A model generated the notes under the pieces. It worked only from the letters and a program-made list of their open reading frames with translations, was not told the origin of the DNA and did no database searches. Of a stretch of 64,000 nucleotides of DNA, positions 35,161 to 43,578 are shown piece by piece. The first letter of the stretch is position 1; the number at the start of each line of letters is the position of its first letter. A program made the position numbers and the translations under genes. Origin of the DNA: Brotaphodocola catenula (lineage in GTDB: Bacteria > Bacillota > Clostridia > Lachnospirales > Lachnospiraceae); contig JAJEPU010000007.1 of the NCBI GenBank assembly GCA_020686985.1, forward strand, positions 1 through 64,000. Reading direction: 5' to 3'.

Positions 35161-35225
35161 TAATTTTTTGGCGAATTGACGAAAGAGAAGGAAAAGAGGC
35201 AGACTTTTGTTTGTAAAATTTCTGA

Positions 35226-35330
35226 TTGACAATCGCCTCAGAAACGTTTATGATACCTAATATAAAAAAGTGATCGGAATTTAGAAAAGAGCGAAGGCGT
35301 TCAAACCCAATGGTTTGGACGCCTTTTTTG
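35226..35330 (+). ncRNA. Short promoter-terminator transcription unit before lrp
   Basis: TTGACA (35226-35231) and TATGAT (35249-35254) are 17 bases apart. An intrinsic terminator follows immediately: GGCGTTCAAACC-CAAT-GGTTTGGACGCC (35296-35323) with six T's. The product would be about 65-70 nt. It is either an attenuated leader of the downstream lrp gene (35428) or a small RNA; no peptide frame or known family is evident. Confidence 0.55.
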
Positions 35331-35427
35331 GCTTTCATGGAAATTCAGATGCTTTTTCAGGGTGTTTGAGAGTTATGATTCGTGATAGTTCTGGAAACAC
35401 ATACAGATAATAGGGAGGAAACGAGAA

Positions 35428-35868
35428 ATGGATGACATTGACAGAAAGATTTTAAAACTGCTTCAGGAGAATGCAAGAGTATCGTTGAAAACGATTGCAG
35501 AGAGTACATTTCTCTCTTCGCCGGCGGTTTCCGCCCGAATTGAGAAGTTGGAGAAGGACGGCGTGCTTGCCGGTTATCATGCGCTGGTAGACCCGATGAA
35601 ACTGGGTTACCACATCATTGCCTTCATCAACCTGGATGTGATGCCGGAGGACAAGCCGAAATTTTATGCATATGCGGAGAATATTCCGAATGTGCTCGAG
35701 TGCAACTGCGTGACCGGCGCCTACTCGATGTTGCTCAAGGTGGCGTTCCAGAGCACGATGGAGCTCGATATCTTCATCGGTCAGCTTCAGAAATACGGAA
35801 AGACGAGCACGCAGATCGTGTTCTCAACGCATGTGGGACCGCGGGGCGTCGATGTCGAGGAGGCATAA
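35428..35868 (+). CDS. Lrp/AsnC-family transcriptional regulator
   Basis: A 146-residue regulator. Residues 1-62 form the helix-turn-helix (DDIDRKILKLLQENARVSLKTIAEST, SSPAVSARIEKLEKDGVLAGY). The RAM ligand domain follows, with CVTGAYSMLLKVAFQSTMELDIFI. Such proteins form octamers that sense amino acids. AGGGAGG lies 8 bases before the ATG. The final codons contain GAGGAGG, which doubles as the ribosome site of a tiny frame that starts directly after this stop. It lies downstream of a short terminated transcript (35226-35330), which may be its leader. Confidence 0.92.
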   Translation: MDDIDRKILKLLQENARVSLKTIAESTFLSSPAVSARIEKLEKDGVLAGYHALVDPMKLGYHIIAFINLDVMPEDKPKFYAYAENIPNVLECNCVTGAYSMLLKVAFQSTMELDIFIGQLQKYGKTSTQIVFSTHVGPRGVDVEEA

Positions 35869-35940
35869 ATGACAGGAATTACTTTGCTTATATTTGTGGG
35901 ATTTGGACTTTGCGTTGCAATGGAGTTTTCTAATATTTAA
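35869..35940 (+). CDS. Candidate 23-residue membrane peptide coupled to lrp
   Basis: ATG 35869 follows the lrp stop TAA with no gap, and GAGGAGG inside the end of lrp lies 5 bases upstream. The frame encodes 23 residues starting MTGITLLIFVGFGLCVAMEF and ends TAA. Nearly all residues are hydrophobic, so it could span the membrane once. The close coupling and strong ribosome site make it a better candidate than a chance frame. No function can be assigned. Confidence 0.5.
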   Translation: MTGITLLIFVGFGLCVAMEFSNI

Positions 35941-36018
35941 AGTTTTTTTGAACTTTTTGAGGATGGAAAATTGTCGTGTAAAATTTTATGAATTTTATGA
36001 GAGATAATTTATGAGAGA

Positions 36019-36074
36019 AAATCGGTTATCACAGGGAGATAGTTGCGTTATTGTGCTGTGATAACCGGTTTTTC
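36019..36074. terminator. Bidirectional terminator between lrp and the amidase
   Basis: CGGTTATCACAG (36023-36034) pairs with CTGTGATAACCG (36056-36067). On the plus strand GTTTTTC follows; on the minus strand GATTTTC follows. It serves the convergent genes on both sides. Confidence 0.85.
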
Positions 36075-36089
36075 TTGTATTCTTGTCTG

Positions 36090-36869
36090 CTAGGAGATGG
36101 CTTTTTCTTTTATGAGAACCGTCGGGTAGCCGGCGGAGCGGAGCGTCTTCTCCATCCACACGGCATTGTCGAGATTTAAGTAAGCGCCGACGCGCACCTT
36201 GTACAGCCCATCCTCGGCGACGAGAAAGGCGGGATAGTCCTCGGCGATCAGTTGTTGGAGCTGTCGCTCGGCATTCGCACGGTTTCGATAGACGCCGACT
36301 TGAATCTGGTAGTATTCCGGTTCTTCGCTTTCCTGTTTCAGGGTGTTCAAGATCCCGTCTGCGATTGCCTGAGCCGTCCGATCAAAATTCTGGTCAAAGT
36401 ACTGATTGTCAGCCTCGTTGTCGAGAAATCCAGCTTCGACTAAGATCGCAGGCATCTTGGTCTTTCGCAGAACAATGAGTCCCGGGCGCTCGGAGATTCC
36501 GAGGTTTCGATATCCGACATCCTTGAGCTGTTGGTTGATATTCTGAGCCATCAGTTCTGCCGGTCCACCGTTTTGATAGATCAGACTCATGATTCCGGAG
36601 GCAGTTCCGGGCTCGTGCATCGCATTTCTGTGGATCGAGATGAAATAGTCTGCGCCCCAGCGGTTTGCAATCTCTGCCTTCTCCTGTGGAGTCTGGTAGA
36701 TGTCGGTCACCCTTGTGTAGCCGACTGGAATTCCGTGATCGCTTAAAATTTGCCCGACAGCGAGTGCGAGTGCGAGGTTGTCGTCCTTTTCCTGACGATT
36801 CTCGTAGACGGCACCCGGGTCAGCACCTCCATGTCCGCTGTCGATGATAATTCTGTTTTGTTCTGTCAA
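36090..36869 (-). CDS. Amidase_3 N-acetylmuramoyl-L-alanine amidase with SPOR domain
   Basis: A 259-residue zinc amidase that removes stem peptides from muramic acid. The catalytic domain (about 1-175) shows IDSGHGGADPGA (His ligand), the Glu ligand in NRQEKDDNLALA, the His in FISIHRNAM and the catalytic Glu in ILVEAGFLDN. A SPOR domain (about 185-255, YYQIQVGVYRNRANAERQLQQL) binds denuded glycans. There is no signal peptide or anchor, as in CwlC, which acts on the wall when the mother cell lyses. The start is a TTG 6 bases after AAGGAG. Role in sporulation is inferred. Confidence 0.9.
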   Translation of the reverse strand: MTEQNRIIIDSGHGGADPGAVYENRQEKDDNLALALAVGQILSDHGIPVGYTRVTDIYQTPQEKAEIANRWGADYFISIHRNAMHEPGTASGIMSLIYQNGGPAELMAQNINQQLKDVGYRNLGISERPGLIVLRKTKMPAILVEAGFLDNEADNQYFDQNFDRTAQAIADGILNTLKQESEEPEYYQIQVGVYRNRANAERQLQQLIAEDYPAFLVAEDGLYKVRVGAYLNLDNAVWMEKTLRSAGYPTVLIKEKAIS

Positions 36870-37088
36870 AGGAATCTCCTTTCCTGTCCATCCTGTTCGG
36901 ATGCGAATTTCATCATATTTATCATACTTATCTTACGATATGTACAGGGGGATTGTTCTTGTTCCGGGGAGGAATTTTTTTCACGATTTTCTTTTTCTTT
37001 GTGTCCCCTATCCCTTAACTTTCCATTATCCCTTAACTTATCCCTTAATTTGATGCCTAAATCTACGGACATGCATTCCAGTATTGCA

Positions 37089-38144
37089 TCACATCTCAGA
37101 AAATTCCGCAAACGATGGAAATGCCGTCCGCGCAACATCGAGATAACTTTGTGCGAGCGGGGAGAGCGTGCGTCCCTGACACCACGCAGAGATACAGCTG
37201 TATGACTCTGGCGGGTCAAAAGAGAAGAGGCGGTCCGACGAGAAGTGGGAGGCCTCTCTTGGAAGGATCACATTTCCGTAACCGAGACGGATCAGATCAA
37301 GCAAGACATTTAAGCGCCCTCGCGTGATGATGCGCGGGGAGGTGATTCCGCTTTCCTGCAAAAGCCGGGTCTGAATTCGGGAGAGAAACGTGTTCTCAAG
37401 ACTCATCATCATCGACTCGTCTGCGAAATTGCTCAGGCGAAATCCGTTCTTTAAGCTCTCGGCGAGACCAGGTGAATCCGGGGTTGCATAGAAGACAAGC
37501 TCGGAGGTGAAGAGGCATTCCTGTGCAAAGTACGGGTTCTCGGAGGGGCTTCCCATAAAGAAGCCGAGATCCACCGTGCCGTCGCTGACGAGGCTTCTTA
37601 CGCGGTCGCCACTGCAAACATTCAAGTGGAGCGTCGCGTCGGGGAATTGTTTCTGGATCTGCGGGTGGACATGTTCCTCGAGAAAGCGCGCAAAGAGGTT
37701 TTGAACGGCGATCGTCAGAGTCGTCTTTCGGTCGAGTTTGCTTGCCTGCAAGCGGTTTAAGACATCCTGCTCAATGTGGAGCATACTGCGGACGCCGTTG
37801 ATAAAGACCTTTCCGGCGTTGGTGAGGATCAAACGGTTGTGCTTTCGATAAAAGATCGGTGTTCCGAGTGTATCCTCGACTCCTTTTAGGTAGCGGGAAA
37901 GAGCAGGCTGGGAGAGAAAAAGACTCTCCGCAGCATTGGAAAGTCCGCCCTGATCGACGATTGCGACGATGTAGCGAAGCGTTTTCGTATCAAAATTGAT
38001 GTCTTCTGGATTTACATTTGCGCTTGTAGTTGTATTTAATGGTTTGTTGTTGGTTTCATTCGTACTTCCATGCTCATTGAGATTCCCATTGACGTTTCTC
38101 TGCTCGGGGTTGATGGTGGTGATGGTTTCTTGTTCGATACTCAT
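37089..38144 (-). CDS. LysR-family regulator with Asn/Thr-rich N-terminal extension
   Basis: A 351-residue LysR protein. The first 50 residues are a polar Asn/Thr/Glu-rich extension not usual for the family; the helix-turn-helix begins near residue 55 (LRYIVAIVDQGGLSNAAESLFLSQPALSRYLKGVE). The effector domain occupies about 140-345, with YGNVILPREA typical of its second lobe. The start is supported by AAAGGAGG 10 bases upstream. Its first four bases overlap the stop of the second LysR gene (ATGA), so the two are cotranslated. Target genes are not obvious; the neighbours are wall enzymes. Confidence 0.88.
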   Translation of the reverse strand: MSIEQETITTINPEQRNVNGNLNEHGSTNETNNKPLNTTTSANVNPEDINFDTKTLRYIVAIVDQGGLSNAAESLFLSQPALSRYLKGVEDTLGTPIFYRKHNRLILTNAGKVFINGVRSMLHIEQDVLNRLQASKLDRKTTLTIAVQNLFARFLEEHVHPQIQKQFPDATLHLNVCSGDRVRSLVSDGTVDLGFFMGSPSENPYFAQECLFTSELVFYATPDSPGLAESLKNGFRLSNFADESMMMSLENTFLSRIQTRLLQESGITSPRIITRGRLNVLLDLIRLGYGNVILPREASHFSSDRLFSFDPPESYSCISAWCQGRTLSPLAQSYLDVARTAFPSFAEFSEM

Positions 38145-39103
38145 TGCGGATGAACCTCCTTTAAAAAGGATTCGATCTCAGGATCCGGGATCAGTTCCTG
38201 GGATGGTGTTTTTAGGCGTTCTTCAATCAGAATGCCAAGAAGACAGCGCTCAACATCGGTCAGAAGCCGTCCGCGTTTGTAGCGCAGGTAGGAGATCTCA
38301 AAACAGGGCGGGTCTAGGCGGAAGTAGGCAAGTTCGGCGGTCGGCTTCACATAACGGCTTGAGATGAAGCCGACGCCCGCGCCTTTTCGGATCATTGCGT
38401 CCACAGTCATACCATTTCCGGACTCGAATGCGATTACCGGCGCAAAACCGGCAGACTGAAAGAGTTTTTCCGCGACGATTCGAATGTTATTTTTCTGGCT
38501 CGGAAGGATGAACGGGGTGTCGCGAAATGCCTGAATCGGGATCGAGACAAGCTGATCCGGATCAGCTAAATGGGCGAGAGGGTGGAACGAAGGCACGGCG
38601 AGAACCAGTTCCTCCCGGCAGACCGGCAGGTTGCAGACATCGGAGTAGTTCGCGTGCAGGTTGACTCCGAATGCAAAGTCGACGTGACTGCGATGGATCT
38701 CCTCCTCCTGATGAGAGGAGTAAATCTCACTCAGCGAGAGGTCCACAGTCGGAAACAGCGAGGAGAATCGGCTGAAAACCCGACTGAAAAGTTCGGCTCC
38801 GCGGTAAGGCGTGGAGGCAATCCGGATCGGATCGGAGATTCCGTGAGTCAGACGGTTGATCGTCTGAAGTGTGCTGTTCTTGACGGTGAGGATGTTCTGG
38901 GCTGCATCGAGATAGAGTTTTCCCGCCGGAGTCGGGTACATGTGTTTCCGGTAGCGGACAAAAAGTTTGACGCCGAGGATCCGTTCCTGTTCTGCGAGAA
39001 ATTTGCTCAGAGCTGCCTGCGAGATCCCGAGCTTTTCCGATGCGGCGGAGATTCCCTGGCAGGAGGCGATCGTGATCAGATAGTTGTATTGCTTTGTATT
39101 CAT
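38141..39103 (-). CDS. LysR-family regulator
   Basis: A 320-residue LysR protein of standard length. The HTH is at residues 3-62 (YNYLITIASCQGISAASEKLGISQAALSKFLAEQE). The effector-binding domain runs from about 92 to 300 and includes IRIASTPYRGAELF and GAGVGFISSRYVKP. AAGGAGTTTATTTATG marks the start. It is the upstream member of a tandem pair overlapping by ATGA. Two different LysR proteins made in a fixed ratio could form mixed tetramers or respond to two ligands; that is speculation. Confidence 0.9.
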   Translation of the reverse strand: MNTKQYNYLITIASCQGISAASEKLGISQAALSKFLAEQERILGVKLFVRYRKHMYPTPAGKLYLDAAQNILTVKNSTLQTINRLTHGISDPIRIASTPYRGAELFSRVFSRFSSLFPTVDLSLSEIYSSHQEEEIHRSHVDFAFGVNLHANYSDVCNLPVCREELVLAVPSFHPLAHLADPDQLVSIPIQAFRDTPFILPSQKNNIRIVAEKLFQSAGFAPVIAFESGNGMTVDAMIRKGAGVGFISSRYVKPTAELAYFRLDPPCFEISYLRYKRGRLLTDVERCLLGILIEERLKTPSQELIPDPEIESFLKEVHPQ

Positions 39104-39165
39104 AAATAAACTCCTTTCGGTTGTCGTAGGAGAAAACCCACTGCCCGTAGGCGTTGAAGGAGAAG

Positions 39166-39219
39166 AAAACAGCTATCCGGCTGGATTCCTTTGAGAGAAT
39201 CTGACCGGGTAGCTGTTTT
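39166..39219 (-). terminator. Intrinsic terminator after the deacetylase gene
   Basis: AAAACAGCTA (39166-39175) pairs with TAGCTGTTTT (39210-39219), with inner CCGG/CCGG. On the minus strand the tail reads TTTTCTTCTCC. It ends the deacetylase transcript before the LysR pair. Confidence 0.7.
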
Positions 39220-39295
39220 GCGTTCTTGTATCACATGTCAAGTTAAGGATTTTGTTTGGCTTGAATGATATTTTCCTTCGGTCCGTGAACGGCTG

Positions 39296-40720
39296 TTACA
39301 TCTCCGGAACCGGGGTCGGGCGGGCGGAATCAAAGACATTCTCTGCCTGGAAAAGATCGTCGAGCTTTCTCGTCGACGGATCTTCAGCGGTGATATCTTT
39401 CCACATCCGGTAACCGTCAAGGTTTCGTCTGCCCTGACGGAAATAGTCCTGACCGAACTGAACCCAGGCTTTTGTGGAGTCTACGGTGCAGAAATAGCGG
39501 AAACCGACGCTGTGCAGGTAGTTGAAACGCTCATTTTCGTTCGTGTACGGATGCCAGTCTCCGACATCCGCGCCAAACGGGAAGAGGATGATGTCGGTCG
39601 GTCCGATCAGAGACTCGACCTCGTTTTCCCACTTGTCGGTGTCAGTCTTGAAACGCTCATAGTCAACTGTTCCGAGATTCAAATGTCCCCAGCTGTGGGA
39701 GGCAAGCTCCCAGCCCTGATCGCGCAGGCACTGTGCAACCTTTGTGGCTTCCTCGCGGTCCTGCTCGTAAGTCGGAGAGGTCTCTGCATAGGAGGAAGAA
39801 GTGCGGTAGCCGAGGATGCCCTCATAGCCGGTGAAGGCGAGGACTGCGCGAGCACCCTTGTAGGAGAAGTCCGGATGTTCGCCGATAAAGTCCTCGAGAA
39901 TCGGAACGAGATCGAACGATCCGGTCGTCGTGGAGCCGTCGTCCATCTTCATCTCACAGGTCGGCTTGCCGTCATCCCCGATGATAATCCGGCTTGCAAA
40001 TCCATCCCCGTCCATGTAAGGATAGTAACACAGGTCATCCTGGGACATTACGAACGGAATCTTGCCTTCCGGAAGCATGATCGTGCCCGGTTTCATCACC
40101 GGATTTCCGTTCTCGTCTGTTGTCTCGTAGGCGAGATCGTGAAGACGGACAAGGACGTATCCCTCGTCGTACATCGTCTGAATGATCTTGTTGAACTCGT
40201 CGACCGTCGTCATTACCTGATTGTAACCGGCAGTCCGGCTGTCCCCGTCAAAGGCTTTGGCGGTGTCCCAGACCAAGGTGTGAAAGAAAACGTGAGTCAC
40301 GGTGTTGACATCGACCTGTACGAGGGTTGATTTCGTGTTCTCATAACCGGCAATCGCCTCCTGCACAGCAGGGTCGCCAGCGTAGGCGCTGTCTGAGAGA
40401 AGTGCGATTGCACCGTCGTAGTCATAGCCGGTCGCAAGCGCACTTGCCTGCTCAAGGAGGGACTCCTGTGTCGTCTCGACAGAGACAGCCTCATCGGTCT
40501 CATTTGTCGCGTCGGAGGAGGTAGCTTCATTCAAGTCTGCCCCGATAACGATGGAGTTTTCACCGTTTCCATTTCCATTATTTTTCATTTTTCCGGCAAA
40601 AAATATAGCACCTGCACAGCAGATGCCGACGAGTAATACACAGCCCCCGATAATTGGACCGCGTCTGTGTCGGTTTTTCCGTCTGCGATTGTCTGCCCGT
40701 ATGTACTCAAAATGATCCAT
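39296..40720 (-). CDS. Membrane-anchored polysaccharide deacetylase-like protein
   Basis: A 474-residue extracellular protein. A basic N-terminus and one membrane helix (about 25-44) precede an acidic Ser/Thr-rich linker and a helical region (about 85-130). A NodB-fold domain follows. Its motifs are divergent: VTHVFFHTLVW opens the barrel, FVMSQDDL carries the Asp pair at the usual DDG position, and ELASHSWGHLNLG carries the H-x-x-x-H metal site (here H-S-W-G-H). FPFGADVGDW corresponds to the later conserved block. It may deacetylate peptidoglycan or another glycan. GAGGGATC lies 6 bases before the start. Confidence 0.8.
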   Translation of the reverse strand: MDHFEYIRADNRRRKNRHRRGPIIGGCVLLVGICCAGAIFFAGKMKNNGNGNGENSIVIGADLNEATSSDATNETDEAVSVETTQESLLEQASALATGYDYDGAIALLSDSAYAGDPAVQEAIAGYENTKSTLVQVDVNTVTHVFFHTLVWDTAKAFDGDSRTAGYNQVMTTVDEFNKIIQTMYDEGYVLVRLHDLAYETTDENGNPVMKPGTIMLPEGKIPFVMSQDDLCYYPYMDGDGFASRIIIGDDGKPTCEMKMDDGSTTTGSFDLVPILEDFIGEHPDFSYKGARAVLAFTGYEGILGYRTSSSYAETSPTYEQDREEATKVAQCLRDQGWELASHSWGHLNLGTVDYERFKTDTDKWENEVESLIGPTDIILFPFGADVGDWHPYTNENERFNYLHSVGFRYFCTVDSTKAWVQFGQDYFRQGRRNLDGYRMWKDITAEDPSTRKLDDLFQAENVFDSARPTPVPEM

Positions 40721-41051
40721 TCTGATCCCTCATTTCTTCCGAAACGATCCCCAAAGTCGTCCCGGGTATTTGATTTTTGTGCTTTCCAAACGGTTTCTTG
40801 ATGGAGATCGACACATCTGTTTCTTACAGTTTGGAAGTACCTTTATCATATCATAATCCGGCAAAAAAGGCTATATGGGGAATTCTTACAATCCCATAAA
40901 TAAATGCGAAAAAAGAGTGATTGTATAACGAATAAAATTCTTAATTTCACCACTTCTTGTCTTGAAACTAAAAGATTACTGAAATCATAAGATGATCGCA
41001 CGTTCCATAGACTGAAAACAAAGAGAGTAAGCGGATTGAGAGAAGGGTTGA
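40721..41051. other. Divergent intergenic region
   Basis: AT-rich DNA between the minus-strand deacetylase and the plus-strand carboxypeptidase. It must hold both promoters, but I cannot assign either with confidence, and I see no repeat, RNA or small gene. AGAAGG (about 41041) is the ribosome site of the carboxypeptidase. Confidence 0.5.
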
Positions 41052-42332
41052 ATGAGACAGGTTTGGCGGTTCCGTTTTCTGATTGTTTGGAGTCTGGTTC
41101 TGGTGTTGACGGGAAATGTGATTCTCTTTCCGGTGTCTGCGGGGCAGGGGGAAGAGAGCATCGCAAACGTCTCAGCTCCAAGTGTGATTTTGATGGAGGC
41201 ATCGAGTGGTCAGGTTATTTATGAGAAGGATGCGGATCAGAGGAGGAGTCCGGCGAGTGTGACGAAGGTGATGACACTGATTCTGATTTTTGATGCACTT
41301 GCATCCGGGAAAATTCGACTTGAGGATGAGGTTGTGACGAGTGCGCGGGCGAAAGCAATGGGAGGATCTCAGGTCTTCTTAGAGGAGGGCGAGATTCAGA
41401 CCGTGGAGACCCTGATCAAATGCATTGTCATTGCGTCGGGAAACGATGCATCGGTGGCGATGGCGGAGTACATTGCGGGAACAGAGGAGGAGTTTGTCAA
41501 GCGGATGAATGAGCGCGCCAAGGGGCTTGGCATGACGAATACGCATTTTGTGGACTGCTGTGGACTGACGGAAGATCCAGAGCATCTGACGACTGCGCGG
41601 GATATTGCGCTGATGTCGCGGGAACTGATCACGCGTTACCCTCAGATTCAGCAGTATTCAACGATCTGGATGGAAAATATTACCCATGTGACAAAACAGG
41701 GGACAAAGGAATTTGGTCTTGCAAACACGAACAAACTCTTGAAAATGGCAGTTGATTTCCGGGTGACCGGCTTAAAGACAGGTTCTACCTCTCTGGCAAA
41801 ATACTGTGTTGTCGCGACAGCAGAGAAGGATGGGGTCGAGCTGATCGCAGTGGTCATGGCAGCGCCTGATTATAAGACCCGTTTTGCAGATGCGCGGACG
41901 CTGTTAAACTATGGCTATGCAAACTGCAAGCTCTACCGGGATACAGAGATGCCGGAGCTTACGAGCCTTTCCGTGCGGGGCGGAAAAGAAGATGCGATTC
42001 CGCTGGTCTATGAAGGCGAATTTTCCTATCTTGGAATGGACGGGGAGGACTTCTCGGCGGTGGAGAAAAAACTTCAGATTCCGGAGGAGATCGAGGCACC
42101 GGTCGAGAAGGGAGAGCGAGTCGGAGTTTTGCGCTATGAGTTGAACGGAAAGGTGATGGGAGAAGTCGGAATTTTGACGGACGCAGGGATGGAGCGCGCC
42201 GGATACACAGACAGTCTCGGGCGTGTGATCCAAAAATTTATGCAGTTTTGTCGCACGAAACCCGATCAATCGGAACAGACCGGACAAAGAGAGCAATCAA
42301 AGCAATCCGAACAAGTGGAATCAGCAGAATAA
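41052..42332 (+). CDS. D-alanyl-D-alanine carboxypeptidase (S11, DacF-like)
   Basis: A 426-residue penicillin-binding protein that trims the terminal D-Ala of wall peptides. A signal peptide occupies about residues 1-30. The active-site motifs are SVTK in SPASVTKVM (about residue 69), SGN in IASGNDASVA (about 127) and KTG in GLKTGSTSLA (about 239). A C-terminal beta domain follows. The last 25 residues are a Gln/Ser/Glu low-complexity tail (QSEQTGQREQSKQSEQ) in place of a clear amphipathic membrane anchor. AGAAGG lies 5 bases before the ATG. DacF-like enzymes often act in forespore wall synthesis. Confidence 0.92.
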   Translation: MRQVWRFRFLIVWSLVLVLTGNVILFPVSAGQGEESIANVSAPSVILMEASSGQVIYEKDADQRRSPASVTKVMTLILIFDALASGKIRLEDEVVTSARAKAMGGSQVFLEEGEIQTVETLIKCIVIASGNDASVAMAEYIAGTEEEFVKRMNERAKGLGMTNTHFVDCCGLTEDPEHLTTARDIALMSRELITRYPQIQQYSTIWMENITHVTKQGTKEFGLANTNKLLKMAVDFRVTGLKTGSTSLAKYCVVATAEKDGVELIAVVMAAPDYKTRFADARTLLNYGYANCKLYRDTEMPELTSLSVRGGKEDAIPLVYEGEFSYLGMDGEDFSAVEKKLQIPEEIEAPVEKGERVGVLRYELNGKVMGEVGILTDAGMERAGYTDSLGRVIQKFMQFCRTKPDQSEQTGQREQSKQSEQVESAE

Positions 42333-42553
42333 TCCGAAGAACTCGATCCGTCAGATCGGAACGTTTCTACTTATGTATAATGATATAAATGTAGGGGAAC
42401 TCTATGGCAGCAGCGGTTCGTGGATATTGACTTTCAGGCAGGGGAATGTTACTATAAAAAGAGAATTTTCGAGAAAGATAATGCGTCTGTCGGGGCGAAA
42501 GGGAGCGGAGTGAGATGCAGTAGGATAAGTGGAGGAAAGTTTGGAGAAAAACG

Positions 42554-43432
42554 GTGAAGTTTGAAGATGAAGTCATGCATGCGAACATGCAGGAAGTGCA
42601 GATTTGCATGGAGTTCGGAAATATGTATTTTGATCGTGTCAGGCTGATTGATACGGAGAATTGCCGGCAAATTCGGATTGACAGAGAGGGAAAATCAGTA
42701 GATGATGGTCCCTGCCGTTATGGGATGGATGCAGAGTCATGCGAGCATGTGCAGAATTGTTATGCAAACAGGAAAACCTGTCGGTTTGAGTGGATTCACG
42801 ACCGGATTTTCCGTGTGATGACGGTTTCGATTGTGATGCAGAGAGAAAATGGAGAAGACGGAAGATTCTGCCTGGAGCTGTTGGAAGAGAAGACGGATTT
42901 CTCTGTATACAAGACACTGACGGATGGAATGAAGTTGGAGGAGATGGAAGCGGAAGCTGATCGGGCATATTTTGATTCTATGACTGGTGTTTATAGTCGC
43001 AGAGTGTTCGATGAGCGCGTATTTGTGCCAGAATTTTTGAATGAGCGGATTACCTTCGTTGTTGCAGATCTGCGGAAATTTAAGCGCATCAACGATGAGC
43101 ACGGTCATGAGGCGGGAGATCGCATCCTCCGGCGTGTTGCCGAGACAATAAAATCAAGTCTGAGAAAGACCGATTTGATTATTCGGATTGGTGGAGATGA
43201 GTTTTTGCTTGTCCTAAAGAATTGTCCGCATTACTGGGCGGAGAAGAAGACGCATGTCATCTCGGCAAAGTTAATGGCAAAGAGCAAGTTGGAAGACGGG
43301 CATGGAATTTTTGCAAGGGTTGATTTCGGAATTGCGGAAGATCACTGCTTTGACGGGACGGAGGAGAGCATTCACCGTCTGTTTAACGAAGCTGACCGGA
43401 ACATGTATGAGATGAAACGCGGGATAAAATAG
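42554..43432 (+). CDS. GGDEF-domain diguanylate cyclase with Cys-containing N-terminal region
   Basis: A 292-residue cytosolic protein predicted to make c-di-GMP. The GGDEF domain occupies about 125-292: FDSMTGVYSRRVF starts it, the active site RIGGDEF is intact, and RKTD lies 5 residues before it, giving a product-inhibition I-site. The N-terminal 115 residues have no named domain but contain a four-Cys cluster (CRYGMDAESCEHVQNCYANRKTC) that could bind metal or respond to redox. GTG 42554 is 7 bases after GGAG. It may be cotranscribed with the carboxypeptidase, 221 bases upstream, but nothing proves it. Confidence 0.88.
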   Translation: MKFEDEVMHANMQEVQICMEFGNMYFDRVRLIDTENCRQIRIDREGKSVDDGPCRYGMDAESCEHVQNCYANRKTCRFEWIHDRIFRVMTVSIVMQRENGEDGRFCLELLEEKTDFSVYKTLTDGMKLEEMEAEADRAYFDSMTGVYSRRVFDERVFVPEFLNERITFVVADLRKFKRINDEHGHEAGDRILRRVAETIKSSLRKTDLIIRIGGDEFLLVLKNCPHYWAEKKTHVISAKLMAKSKLEDGHGIFARVDFGIAEDHCFDGTEESIHRLFNEADRNMYEMKRGIK

Positions 43433-43439
43433 GCAATGA

Positions 43440-43560
43440 AGTAAGTGATAAATAAGTGATGAATGAAGCGATAAAAAGAATAAGGTGATAGAAAGAAGCA
43501 AATGAGTAAATAAGTAATAAAAATAGATAAGCAATAAAAATAAGTGACAGATCGGAGAGA
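43440..43560 (+). repeat. A-rich simple-sequence region
   Basis: Degenerate repeats of AATAAGTGAT and AAATAAGTAA between the GGDEF and MATE genes. No gene or hairpin. Confidence 0.5.
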
Positions 43561-43578
43561 CGAAAGAGAAGGGAAGCG

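Noticed and set aside
39512..40330. Plus-strand frame of 272 codons inside the deacetylase
   Set aside because: Antisense to a complete gene with signal anchor and NodB motifs.
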